A DNA stretch of 64,000 bases from Rhypophila decipiens (GCA_033297075.1 MU858114.1:1-64000), one strand, 5' to 3'; positions 10,253-21,940 are shown, numbered from the stretch's first letter. Notes: a model not told the origin generated them from the letters alone. Program-made: numbers and translations.

Positions 10253-10537
10253 CTACCTGGGCGTTTATTCGAACCTCACAGCGCATCATACCACCGCAAA
10301 GGGACAATTTTCAAGAGACAGCATAACGCACTAAACAGGACATAATGCAGAAGATTCACACATATCATAAGACTCCAAAGACACAAAGAGAAAATGGATC
10401 AATAGGGTATTACAAAGCGCTATTGGGTTGGACGCTCAACAAACAATATCAGAAGTTCAAAACCACTCCACGCGGTCAAAGAGGCGCCAAGAATATGGAC
10501 CTTCCCTTCCCTCAACTACCCCTAGTAGAAAGTTCCA

Positions 10538-11073
10538 TTACTTCTTGCCCCCACCACCCATGAGTCCCCCAAGTCCATTGCTAACCGCACCGCCGAGTTG
10601 CTTCCCGCCATGTGCGACACCTCCGAGAACAGCGTTGCCGGTCTCAGTCAGAGGCTTGGTCCCCGGGACACCGCCTGTCTCGGGGATATACGACCCGTTC
10701 TGGTCTTTGCCCTGACGCTCGGCACGGTTGACGCCCTCTCTAGATGCCAAGCTCCCGACGGGCTCGCCCAGGCCGCCTTGGCCTACCTGCCCCGCTACCA
10801 GGTTGTTGACGCCGTCTTGGAGGGTATCGACTTGGGAGATGCCCGTTACTTTTGTTTTGTCGAGGTTTTCTGAAGTGTCGATACAAGTTAGTGTCTGGGT
10901 TCCTTACTCACTGGGCAGGGGAGTGGGGTGTGGCAGAAGACAAGAGGAGAGTGCATACCTCGGGCTGTATAGCTGACTTTGTTGTCCTTGGTAAAGTATC
11001 GGAGATAAAGGTCCTCAAGCCAGGGAACCCATTTCTCGTACTGCTGATTATACTGCTGCTTGGTCCACTCCAT
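10538..11073 (-). CDS. Small conserved hydrophilic fungal protein
   Basis: Two exons, 10959-11073 and 10869-10538, with an 89-bp intron (GTATGC...TTCAG), give 148 residues. The N-terminus reads MEWTKQQYNQQYEKWVPWLE and then YLRYFTKDNKVSY. The middle has NLDKTKVTGISQVDTLQDG followed by VNNLVAGQVGQGGLGEP. The tail is glycine-rich and ends GGLMGGGGKK. I remember similar small proteins in other filamentous ascomycetes, but no name or function. There is no signal peptide or membrane segment. The glycine-rich, polar composition resembles stress or hydrophilin-type proteins; that is inference only. The clean splice across CGA-G/AA-AAC supports a real gene. Confidence 0.78.
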
Positions 11074-12378
11074 CTTCGTTTGTGGTTGATGATATGTCTG
11101 TGCTGTTACGTAGAGTGATAGGACGAATGGGTAATAGCGTATATGGGAGAGATCTGTTTAGTTGCAAGGCGCATGGGATATGGAGAAATGGAGAAGGAAA
11201 AGCGTAGATCACCACAGTGTTCACCTCCTCCTTTTAACATCTTGATCTCTACCAAGGCCCTGGAACGTCAGAGGCCCAAAAGCTCCAGCCTCATTCGTCA
11301 ACAAGAACTGAAAGCGTTTCACATACAAGTGTGGCTGTTACTTGCGTAATATTACGTCATGGGTGTGGCCCTCTCAAGTTCCCGGTGATAATGGCAAGTT
11401 CCCTGTTTTGGCGATTCAAGGGTCGATCCAGCCAATCAGAGACAGGAGACAGGCACCCACTCTGGCCGCGTCCCGACCCTCCATTCACTGACAGACTAAT
11501 CTGGGCTGTCCTTCCATTTTCTTTGGAAGACGAGTCCAAGTTATCATCATCACTACCTGATATACCTTGTATACGCATGCTGTTCCGAGATATCAGTCTA
11601 GTGCACAAAGACGATAAACTACGGAGTAGCAATGGCACCTTCCAACCTTCCACAATTCTCCTCGCTGTATGATCTGTGTATCTGCGCAATCTTGCCCTAA
11701 ACTCCGAAATTCATTTCTGTCCGGGTGATCTTTAAAACCGCAACTCGACATCACCAGAGAGGGGCGCAGGCCCAATCTGTCGGTTCAAGCTACTCTGCGT
11801 CCGTCCTGCTGGTTCGAGCTGCTTCTGCAGCACTCATGATCATCTTGTTTGTAAGAAAGACACTCCTCTTGAGCAATCGCCTCGGCATCCCATTGATTAC
11901 CGTATCTCGGCAGTGGAATCACTGCAAGGGACGCTGCTCACAAGCAATCGTCTACCTGTTCCATTGATGATCGTATCGAACAAAGACCCCAGTCTCAGCC
12001 AGGAAAGCACTCAAAGGGACGTTCAGTGATGATAGATGATACCCTGTGACTCTTGTTCTCTGCGTCCCATTCCATACGTTGCGATCCATCATGTGAATCA
12101 TCTCCCTGTCACCAGATCGCACTCGATTCCATGCATTAGACATAAGCTTTAACTACCCCTTTGCCAGGTACCTTTGGTCGGATCAACTCGCTGCACCACC
12201 AAACACCATCTGCGTAATTCAATGTAGTTACCGGCATGCTACCTGACATGGGGTAATACTTACCCACGATAGGGGTTAGCCCCGCCGCTCCTCGAGCAAC
12301 CCTTTCTCGCTGACAGATATATTGGATGGTCTGCAGTCTGCACCCTGTCTCGGTTTCTTGATTAGGAGGGCTGGCTGT
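11074..12378. other. Intergenic region, no supported gene
   Basis: Short open frames on both strands (for example 11357-11689) show no domains and no convincing splice structure. I see no tRNA or large repeat up to the inverted-repeat element that starts near 12379. Confidence 0.5.
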
Positions 12379-12514
12379 ACCCCCCTATCGGGGTTTGTTT
12401 CAACAGAAGGGCCTTCAATCAGGGTCGATTTTGCTCTGAAATCGGGTGATGTATGTAGCTGTTCTAGCAATTTCTATGGTGACCAGGACCCTGGCTGAAA
12501 CCCCCGGCAGAGGT
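12379..12514. mobile_element. Small inverted-repeat (MITE-like) element, family 2, copy 1
   Basis: A 136-bp unit with ends ATCGGGGTTTGTTTCAACAG at left and CCAGGACCCTGGCTGAAA then CCCCCGGCAGAGGT at right. The interior block GGTCGATTTTGCTCTGAAAT and the right end match, in reverse orientation, the element at 37783-37971. It is shorter than that copy and lacks part of the interior and of the right terminal repeat. It encodes nothing, so it would be non-autonomous. Confidence 0.72.
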
Positions 12515-12804
12515 GTACACACAGCCACGGGAACACCAAGACGGGTGAGATTGAATTGTTTTGGTCATGAACGAACAGCGGTCAGCTGGGTGAGCTCCCA
12601 TTTAAGGGTCTAGCACTCATTCTGATGGGTCCAGGCTTGCTCATCTTTCAGTTTGATCTGAGCACCCCTCCTCATTGGCCCTAGCTTCTGTACATCTCAT
12701 CTCAACATCCGAGCTCGAGTCACGGCAGCTGAGGGGGAAAAGATTTTTTGAGGACTTGAACGCAAGCTGTTTGTCGCGACCATTAATTCTCGAACCACCT
12801 TACC

Positions 12805-12900
12805 ACCAACCACCACCAATACGTCTATTGCAAGCATCACCACCACGTCTAGTGCAAGCATCACCGCCACATTGCGAGCATCACCACATCTCTTGCGAGT
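12805..12900. repeat. Short tandem repeat upstream of the orphan gene
   Basis: About three units of roughly 24 bp built on TGCAAGCATCACCACCACGT lie in the presumed 5' leader, ending just before the ATG at 12907. The units are imperfect, and flanking CACCAC triplets extend the array. Confidence 0.7.
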
Positions 12901-12906
12901 ACCGAC

Positions 12907-15093
12907 ATGGGCGACCCCCACGATAACACGGCCGAGGCCGAGAATGTTACCCCCTCCACTCTCGTGTCACAAGCTGGCCAGTGTGGCCCTGACCGCAGAC
13001 AGTTTTCAGCAGCAGCTGTTCCTGCTGTCGCGTCAGCGTCAGGCCCCGATGATGTCGTTACTTTGACCTATCGCCCGATCCCAAGCTCGGCTTCCACAAC
13101 CGAGCCACGGGTAGTCGCCTCACGTGAACACCCCCTTCCCCAATTCGAACCAACACAATTCTCGCATGCTGAGGTTCCCAAAATGGAGCCCGAGCTCCCT
13201 CAAGAGTCTACCGAAGAGTCTACCGGAGACTCTCAAGAGTCAGAGGAGGATGAAGCCTCAAGACCACGCACTCGTGGCCCAGCAGCCAAGACCAAGAAAA
13301 CCAAGTCAGAGAGCCACCTTGAGAGGGTTCAGTACGAAAGTGAGGGCGAGGTGACCGTCATTTCTGTATCTGGTTTTCCCAAAGAGATGGCGTTGCCGGC
13401 TGCAGAGCTCATGGAGAGGATGATCGACGACAGAGAGAACACGACTAAATCCGTCAAGAGACTGCCCCGCATCCGGGACATGGAAAAATTCAACGAGCTG
13501 GCGTCCCTCTATGCTGCAACTGAAAGTGGCCTTGATGAGGACGGTGGCAGGACCTTGACCATTGCCGAACAGGAGAAGATTCATCGTGATTGGGCTAAGC
13601 ACCCTCACCGGGAGGCTCTCTTGGAGTACAGCACGGACCTGTTGAGCCTGTACAAGACATGCTTGCGATTGTGGAAGTGTGTCCCAGAGGATATCATTTC
13701 CAAGAGCTATCTCCTGCAATACGACGAAAGCCAGGATACCAGAGCAGTTCTAAGCGCGGACGGTTTGCAATCGCGGATCTGAAGCACAGCGTTTTGCAAC
13801 CATCTTCATTCTTTGGTTTCCCATGACTTCTGGGCATGCCAACCTCAACGGCTCGCCTTCGCCATCTATTACGTCGTCTCGGTGGACACTAACAATCACA
13901 CGCGCCGTCTGGAACCCAGCGTTGACGCCATTGGAGAGCCTTTTCTTTCCCGGATGTTTCTGACTTCCCGTCAACCAACCTGGTTTGGAGACCGTCTTAG
14001 CGATGTCCGGAAGCGTGTCGCGGAGACGATGAAGAATTCCTTGTGGAACTGGCTTTTCCGTGAGGTCGATAGGATTGTGGAGAAGGGTCACCGGAAGAAA
14101 GAGGCCCCTGCGCCATCCCCTGACCGCGTGCTCAAAGTGCACAAGCGCCACCTCGAGATTCTGATCCAGGCTTTGGATGGATTGGCTGGACCAACAGGCT
14201 TCCCTTTGTTTCCACCTGCCGCATTCATGAGGGCAGCTGTCAATGGACCCATTTGGGATGCTGACTTTCCCACCACATCCACTATCCGGGAAGTTCGTAA
14301 CCGTGTCCTTCTCCGCGAGCAAGAGTTGGACTTTATGAAGGAGAAGCTCTATATTCGAGACTCGGACCATGAGGACGCTTCAGTCAGGGATTATCAAGGC
14401 GTGGAAGGCCCCGAAAGCCCTGCTCGTTTGGTCAGTCGCGAGGATGAGTTTCAAGCCGATGATGAAGTCGATGGCCGGGAGGTTCAAGTCGATGATATCG
14501 ACAGCCAAAGCGTCGAGGTTAGTAGCAGCGACATTCAACACTTCGAGGAAGATACTGACAATGCTCAGCCCATCGAGGCTGACAACACAATCAGCCAAGA
14601 TTCCGAGCTTGGAGATACCGACATCGAGGACGTCCGCTTGGAAAGCATTCACATGGCAGGCCGTCCCATGGGATTGTTCAAGTCCGACCCCGAAGACTCC
14701 TCCAATGAAGACATGGAAATGAGAAGCTCTGACAGCCTCATGCGTGAAGAAGCTCGGCTTGCAAGCACCAAGCTTGGAGAAGCTGAGGCTCAGCATTAAA
14801 TCCAGGATCAACTGCCTCCGGCCAGCAACGTCGAGCATGAAGAGGATTCCGAAGTCTCGTCAGACTCCATACTCCCTGGCCCTAAACGGGTCAAGTACAC
14901 AGAGTCGCCGGATGCTGAAACGCAGCCCGTTTCCCAGCTCCCGACCCATGATCCCGTGGATGCTAGTGAAGTAATTGACCAGTCAGTGGCAGCGATGGTA
15001 CTTGAAAGCTTTTTTAATCCCGATGAGCATGACCAGAGAATGGTTATATCGATGCCTGATCACGACGACGATGATATTGTTTTTCTTTATTAA
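12907..15093 (+). pseudogene. Orphan acidic protein A, interrupted by two in-frame stops
   Basis: One continuous reading frame of 729 codons from the ATG at 12907 to TAA at 15091-15093, broken only by TGA at 13780-13782 and TAA at 14797-14799. Paralogue B (15651-17823) has Trp (TGG) at the first stop, within LIWSTTFCKHL against LI*STAFCNHL. The second stop sits in AQH*IQDQLPP and is explained by CAA to TAA, a CpA change. Shared blocks with B include YKTCLRLWKCVPEDIIS and HLEILI(Q/E)A(L/I)DGLAGPTGFP. The N- and C-terminal parts are acidic and serine-rich, with a basic GPKRVKY motif late. No known domain was recognised. Readthrough is possible in principle, but the TGA is followed by AGC, not the CTA that favours fungal readthrough. 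Most likely a recent pseudogene. Confidence 0.75.
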
Positions 15094-15218
15094 GAGAACT
15101 AGAAAGTATTATGAGGTCTTCCTGTAATTTAGGCTGTGATGAAAATTATAAATATATTAACGTTATTCTTAAAAAAAAGACTTTTTACTATGTTCTTCTA
15201 GTAATGTAGTCCTACTAA

Positions 15219-15407
15219 CTATATTATATTTTTCATTAATTTCTGCACGACGGGCCACGTTATATGCAACACTCGGTCGCGGGTCCAGACATCGCTCCTC
15301 AGGATCGATGTCTGTCTCTGGCTGGCACGAGTTGCCGAATCTCCCGTTAATTTGCTTTCAGGATTGTTAGGGCCAGGGCCCGATTCCTTATCAGGTGGTG
15401 CCGACAT
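15219..15407 (-). other. Possible gene remnant, 62 codons, GPGP motif
   Basis: A short frame from the ATG at 15407 begins MSAPPDKESGPGPNNPES. Its opening resembles the start of the orphan protein at 2188-3945 (MTDPSIGGPGPSGS). It ends after about 62 residues in AT-rich DNA between the two convergent orphan paralogues. It may be a truncated relative of the 2188 gene, or chance. No domain is present. Confidence 0.3.
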
Positions 15408-15650
15408 GATGATGCTGGTAGTCGAGTTTGACCTTTTCCAATTTGCAGTTATTAGTGCAAAAGTCACGTAAAATGGAAAAAGAGTCTGCGAGCGCGGTTC
15501 GTTCCGTAAAATAGACACGAGGCTTCAGCGCAAGCCACAGCCTATTGGAGAAGGTCTAGAGTAGAGTATAATCTATAAAATTAATAAACTACAAACTATT
15601 CTTTTATAATAATTATGTAAATAATCTAGTACATTGAAAAAAAGTGGCAG

Positions 15651-17823
15651 TTACATAATAAGACATGTTCCTTGCTCATTCTCAGTCGGGTTTACATCTA
15701 TGGGGCCTTGCTCATGGCCCTGTTCTAGGCCAAGACCATTACTAGTTTCCCTTCCTCTACCATCGTCAACGGCAGCGGCAGCGGCAGCGTCATTGCCTTC
15801 GGACTCCTCTTGGTCTCCCATTTCGGCATGTTCCTCCCGATCGGATCCCCTGTCTTCTCCACCCCCGTTGTCGCCGTACATTGTTGTGGTTTCCCCTCCT
15901 TCCACTTCGTCTCCCTCGCTATCCTGGTCACTCTGAGTTTGGCCGATGTGATGTAGCGGCTCGACAGGGGATCCGGGTCTGGACTCGGTGATATCACCAA
16001 GTCTCGACCTTTTTTTGGGTCGAATGACGGAAGAGGCTGAAGTATTTGAAGGGCTGGGAGACCCAGGCGAGCGGCTTCTTTGCCTCTTGGAACTACTCAG
16101 AAGAGCATTTTGTGAATGGAGCCTTTGCGGAAGGGGTGGTGACGGGCCAGGCTGGTCGTCGTCGTCGTCGATATCAGGGGCAGAATCTTCCTCATCCTCT
16201 GTCAAGATGTGGCCAAGGGCTTCACGAAAATCATTCGCCAGATCCTCATCAGCATCGACATCCTCCTCATCATCCGCGTTGACATCCTCATCAAACTCGA
16301 CAGAATTTGTTATCTCAACATCGGAGTTATCAGTAGCAGGCGTATCAAGGTTCTCGGCATCAAAGTCGCTCCGCGAACGCAAGGGATATTTATGCGCAAC
16401 TTGGCGCGCCGAACCTCTTGCTGCCTCGGGTTCCCTCTCATTCTCATCGACAATCTCTTCAGCCACCTGGGGGACCGCTTGCTGTGCCAGACTTTCACGG
16501 GCATCTTTCTTTATCCCACAAAAAGTTATATTCCCTTTCACGCAGAAGCACGTGATCACGGACCGCACGAATGTCGCTCTTCGTGGGAAAATCACGGACC
16601 GATCTGGCCCCATTAACCGCGGGTCGGATGAGCGAAAGGGGGAGGAAGGGAGGAAAGCCCGTGGGTCCAGCCAGGCCATCTATCGCCTCGATCAAAATCT
16701 CCAGGTGGCGGTTGTGGACCTGGAGGTCGCGGTCCCACGAGGGTTGGTCAGCGACCTTCTTTTTGATCTCGGTACGCTTGCGTTGGATAACGCTCTCGAT
16801 GCCACAAAAGAGCCAGTTCCACCAAGAGCTAGGGCCATGCTTTTGAACGACCTGCTTTCGGACATCGACAACGCTGGCTCCTTCATTGTCCGGCCTCGCC
16901 GCCTCCTCTGCCATCCACATGGGAAGCATATCCGACATTTCCTCCACAGGCGAGTCCTCACTCCATGGACGCAGATCGTGTTTGTCGACCTTGACGACGT
17001 AAAAAATGGCCGTGGCCAAGCGGGATGGCTGGGTAGCCCAAACGTCGTGTGGGATGAGAGCACAAAGATGTTTGCAGAATGTGGTGCTCCAGATAAGGGA
17101 CTCCTTGCCATCCTTCCTTCCACGAATGTTCTGGCTCTGGTCATAGACCAAGTAAAATTGTCGAGAAATAATATCCTCTGGAACACACTTCCACAGGCGC
17201 AGGCATGTCTTGTACAAAGTGCGCATGTCGGTGCTGCTTTCCAGCAACTGCTCGCGCTGAGGATCCCGCTGCCACTCCTCGCGAATGCTTTCTTTCTCTG
17301 CTAGAGTCAGTCCGCCAACTTCGCCTTGTGCTTCGTCTGAAACAGCCATCAGCGGCAGTAGCTTTTCAAATTCTCCCAAACTCTTGACGCGACCCATCTT
17401 CTTGACATGTTCAGAGGCTTTGTTTCTGTCATCTTGAATTCTTTGCAAGAACCCTGCGACCCCCTGCGCCATATCTTTCCCCAAACCATGTACCTGGAAG
17501 ACTGTTACCCCGGTTTCTTCTATGACCTCGTATTCAACCGTCTGCAAACGGGGTTTTGGTGTCCCGCCACTCCTGAGCGTGCGCTGACGGCCCGTCGATT
17601 CCTGGTCGGACAGCTCTTCCTCGTCTGAAGAATTTTCGGAGTCCTCGGACTCTCCTTGGTTGATTTCCGTTTCTATATCCGGGACTTCAATGGGCTGGTA
17701 TTCCTTTGGGTCGAAATTGCCGGAGCGAAAAAGTGCACGCTCCGTTCTTCTGGTTTGAGTGTCCAACGCAGGCTGTACGGTCTGCACAATTGGCAAAGAT
17801 GTCGAAGCGGAGTTATCGGCCAT
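15651..17823 (-). pseudogene. Orphan acidic protein B, paralogue of A, one frameshift
   Basis: The frame from the ATG at 17823 (MADNSASTSLPIV) runs to a TGA at 16495. A second frame continues to the stop at 15651. The switch lies at or just after a run of five A on the plus strand (16520-16524), where the first frame reads LREREYNFLWDKERCP and the other continues KKDARESLAQQAVPQ. Joined, they would give about 720 residues, similar to paralogue A. The part after the shift is very acidic (NADDEEDVDADED) and carries basic clusters (SSSKRQRSRSP, RPKKRSRLG) that look like nuclear localisation signals. Core blocks YKTCLRLWKCVPEDIIS and GLAGPTGFP match A. A real frameshift, a homopolymer error or a short unusual intron are the alternatives; I found no acceptable GT-AG pair. 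Confidence 0.65.
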
Positions 17824-18728
17824 TGCAAGCAAGTTGTTTCTGGAAGCGACAGGAATAACTGATTGCAATCTGAGTGTGCTGGAAAATTTGTAAAGGAGTG
17901 CTTGAATTGACTTAATTGCAGAATGAGGATTGGGGATTTTTGGATTCAGGGGGAGGAAAGTTTTCACAGCATCTGGTTTTGTAACCTGCACTCCCGCCTC
18001 ATCCCATGTCCCCAGAGTTCTGTGTTCAGAGCCCACAAGCTGCTTCCATCACATGTAGCGGGTCGAAAAATCAAACTTTTTGGGATTATACACGATCATT
18101 TGGAAAGAAATCAGCAAACCACCAGAATTGCCAAATAATTCCCGAGTTGCAAGTTGTGTTTCTAGACATAGGACAACCAAAAGTTTCGAAAGGTTCCAGT
18201 CAAACGAGTGTTCAATATTTATTACTACTAGCGTTACTTCAAAATGAGACACATTTAAAATGCACCCAACCACTCTAGTGTGGTGGCCGGAAACTGGCGG
18301 CTGTTATAGTCACTTCTCTGTTCAGAGTATTTGACCTCACCGCTGATCGATCCAGCGGCTTGTTTAGGTAGTGTTGCCATTTTACGTCGTATACGGTTGC
18401 AAAACGTTGTAACCCTGGAGGTGGGTTGTGAGTTAGCAACGTCGAAGGCCTTGTATCGTTGTACGGAGTCCAGTTGAGAGCAGGCTGATGCACAGCCACA
18501 ACTGGCTGCTGCAGAGTGCTCAGCTGTTTCACCTGGTTGGTGCAGGCAGTTACACGGGTGGCGGGGTAGTGGGGAGGTGTGGAAGTGGGGCGGTAGTAGA
18601 TTTCGTGTCATTGGTCATTTGAACAAGGCCACAATTTTCAACGACAAATCCGTGAACGACACCTACAGTGATCCGCTCGTCTACGAATCCCACTGATGAT
18701 CGTGTCAACAAAGATACCAACTTGAGCC
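17824..18728. other. Divergent intergenic region between paralogue B and orphan C
   Basis: The two genes are transcribed away from each other, so both 5' regions should lie here. The frame of B remains open upstream of 17823 but has no similarity to A, so I treat it as leader. No other gene, RNA or repeat is supported. Confidence 0.5.
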
Positions 18729-21024
18729 ATGGAACCATTCGAATCCAAAGGGGTGACAGGAGCAGTGGAAGCACTCCAATGGGCAGTCACCCGTTTTCCG
18801 CAGACGCATACATTCACGCACGTAACAACACCCCCCGACATTAGTTTCACACTATGTCTCGTGAACGACATCTTAAAAGTTTTGATCAAGGAGAAGGATG
18901 AAAATGGGTCAAAACACTGTCCTGTGTTCTTCATCTTCAAAGACGATGCTGCCGTGCGCATCTTCATCGACAAAATCTTTCCCGATGGAACTACGACTGA
19001 GGCTTTCCGCTCCAAGCAGTACAAGTACAAGGAAAGAATCTCACAAACATCATTTCAAGTTCCCGGATCAGTATTCTACACTACATGCGCTGGGCTGAGC
19101 CACATCATTCGCGACGGGAGCTTCCTCGCTCGATCTGTTACCGTGCTCGACTTGGAGTGTGGGCGACCAACACCAGACACGCTAATCGCGGCAGCTGATC
19201 TTATCAGGCTGGCGCGCGGTGAGGTTCTTGCCACAAACATTGCCGACGGCAGCCAAGTTGCAGCTGAGACCGTCAAGGTGCTGTCCCTTTTCGCCTCGGG
19301 CACAGCCCATCTGGGACAATGACAAATTATTGAGCATTGGTACCATCGGCAAACTCAAGAACATGATGAATTTCACCTTGCCAATCGTTTCCCATGGAGC
19401 TTTCGATACTGGTCCTGAGACAACACATCCGCTTGCACACGCAATCCTCCGCGCGGCCCTGTACGAGGACTGGACAGAAGAAGTCCCTCGGGTAGAGATA
19501 TTGACCAATCGCCGGCTGGTCTTTTGTCTTGTCCCACCACGTGAGGCGATACTCTTCCAGCGAGCCATCGAGTCCGACGAGATGGATACTTTTCCTCGAC
19601 ATATACGAAATATCCTCGGCCGAGGCAAAGAACGCCCCCATGTCTTGCGCCAGGACAGGTCAAAACTCTTGACGAGCAACGGGCTACGAAACGAAATAGC
19701 AGCGCACCGTCAACTGATACTTTTGGTTGACCCTTCACTGCGGTTTTTCCCCGTAGTGCCCCCGGATAGCATCTGGATAACATCTACTTCGACCACGCGC
19801 CGATACTTTGATCGTCACATCAGCAACTTTGTCACCGCTCGTGCCCCATACACGACCAACGAGATCTCCTCACTGTGCCATTTGGGTAGGACGATGATGT
19901 ATACCAATCCCGTCCATCTAATCCGCGATTCAGATATGGATGTCCAGGGCGAGGACATGGAACAACGGGATGACGATGTAGTGTGGTGTGAGCACTACAA
20001 TGAAGCCTTACCTCGGCTGTTTGAGAGTTTTAGGAAGCTCGATGACAGTTGGCTATGTCAACCCAAAGACAATGCCATTTCTCTACAACAAGAGGTTACC
20101 TGGCGCCTAGAAAATGCTGGCTTACTCGAGTCACACATGGAAGGGGAGCATGCATTGAGCGAACCGAGAGGCGCTGAGACTGTCCATTGGCTCGGAGACT
20201 GGAACAATCTTGGGTCTGCCTATCTACTCGGCTGCATTCTCCCGGAAATTAACCCAGTTGTCAACAGCGTGTTGGTCGAGTTTGCGGCACTTGGCTTTGA
20301 GGGCATTCATGATTTGTGGCACCCACGCGACGCTTCACAGCCAGTTCCCACGGCAGCCGATCTCCGTCGAAGCATGAGGCCACGTATCATCAACCCGTCT
20401 GCTGGGATAAGCGCCGGTCTCTGGTTTGCCATGTATATCAGGGATACGGTGCTAGACCTTGAAGAGAGGGTTTCTGTCCCCAAGGAGCTCTTACCGTTGA
20501 AAATCGCGGGTGAAATCACAAACTTGGAGGTCGACATCGCCGTCAATCGGAGAATAGACTCCGCCAAGCACAGCATGATGGGGATGGTGGCCAAGCATCA
20601 TGAGATCCATGTTGATCGCCTGTTTGGCAGTCCCTCAAGCACCAAAACGACGACACTCAAATTCCCAGAATTCATGTCGTTGGAGACCAACATGATCATC
20701 GCTTGATTTCAATACCTCGTCACAATCCATCCACGCGAGAACGAGGATTTGTACCCACGGCTTTGGTCTGTTGTGTCCCAGAAAGAACTGTGCTGGGATC
20801 CACTGAGCTTGGTTGCCCCATCGACCATCTCAGAGCCGGGCTATGGGATTTGCACTGGGTTTCGGAAGGTTGGGACCGACTACTTTCCAGAGGGTCTTAC
20901 CATCGTAAAGAGAAAGAGTGTCGAGGAGGCATTGGAGAAAGCTCGGGGCCAGGCACCGTTGAGGAACCAGTTCCTCTATCCGCTGATTAGCAGATACTTC
21001 TTGAACGAGCGCGGTATACTTTGA
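18729..21024 (+). pseudogene. Orphan protein C, one frameshift and one in-frame stop
   Basis: The ATG at 18729 opens a frame that ends at 19322. The next frame is already open from before 19219 and reads on through IWDNDKLLSIGTIGKLKNMM, so a one-base shift lies about 19260-19320. That frame runs to a TGA at 20704-20706 (NMIIA*FQYLVTIHP) and continues open to 21024 with YPRLWSVVSQKELCWDP and a coherent tail. Together it spans about 760 codons. I recognise no domain; it has no signal peptide or membrane segment. Its length, single-exon layout and position beside the A/B pair resemble them, but there is no clear sequence similarity. An intron could in principle bridge the first break, but no GT-AG choice restored frame and sequence continuity. 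Confidence 0.6.
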
Positions 21025-21194
21025 TATGTATTCGTCAAGAAGTATGTTTCTTAGGTGTTCTTTTGTACTAGGAAATTAAGTCTGCTCATAACGCCCATTG
21101 ACGACGTATGACTACGACGGTGTGAACGTGACAGTGACTTTCAATACACTATACGGCAAGTGCGACGATAACGACGAATTTTGTCGTTTAATAA
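21025..21194. other. Spacer before repeat copy B
   Basis: A short AT-rich spacer; its last seven bases (21188-21194) are the left copy of a target-site duplication. Confidence 0.5.
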
Positions 21195-21439
21195 AGGCGC
21201 CTAATATACAGGCACCACTACTCTCATATACCGGCACTAGTCCAATTTGACTTTCCAGACTAGAGGCATTTATTCGAGCCAGTCAAGGCATATATTCAAG
21301 CCATTCAAGACATTTATTCTAGCTAGTCAAGGTATTTATTCTAGCTAGTTCAGGTCTCTATTCTAGTCCAGTCAAGGCATTTATTCCAAGAAGACTAGTG
21401 CCCGTATATGAGAGGACTGGTGCCTGTATATTAGGGCCT
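21195..21439. mobile_element. Minisatellite-bearing inverted-repeat element, copy B
   Basis: The ends are inverted copies of each other. The left end reads AGGCGCCTAATATACAGGCA and goes on to CTCTCATATACCGGCACTAG. The right end, reverse complemented, reads AGGCCCTAATATACAGGCAC and goes on to CTCTCATATACGGGCACTAG. Between them are tandem units of about 23 bp around GGCATTTATTCTAGCTAGTC. The element is flanked by a perfect 7-bp direct repeat TTAATAA (21188-21194 and 21440-21446), the expected mark of transposition. It has no coding capacity, so it would need a transposase in trans. It is the best preserved of five copies. Confidence 0.85.
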
Positions 21440-21940
21440 TTAATAAATGGGGTGTGTTTGATGCTTTGGCCTTGCCCACACGGCGATTCTCGATATTGAA
21501 TCCACATTCAGACACAGTACCATAGTCTGTAACCCTTCATCGACAAGCCTCAATAAATAACCAAGATATAACAATGCACTACAATGAACCCGCAACGAAT
21601 GTGAATATATCTAAGATCTCCCTAAGATGCGTTGAAATGGGCGGCGGGCCATTAAATACGTACCAGTTGCACAGCTACAGGCCGTGACACAACAAGATGG
21701 GATCACGTAGCATTGTACCAAACATCTCAAAACAATCACGAAAAAAAAGAACACTCGTAAAAATTAAGGAATGCGGATAGAAGGAATTTATATTGACAAT
21801 GCTCTATCAAAATACTCAGTCAAAGGCATCAAAATGACATGCTGGCCTCTCCTTCAATCCGTTCTCTTTTCCAGATTGACAATACTCCTTGAACGATTGA
21901 TGCTCAGTAGAGGGCATCAGACGTCGTGCTGGCCTCCCCT
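21440..21940. other. Intergenic region, no supported gene
   Basis: Apart from the right copy of the 7-bp duplication, no gene or RNA is supported. A short direct repeat around ATGCTGGCCTCTCCTTCAAT occurs near 21838 and again, altered, near 21930. Confidence 0.45.
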
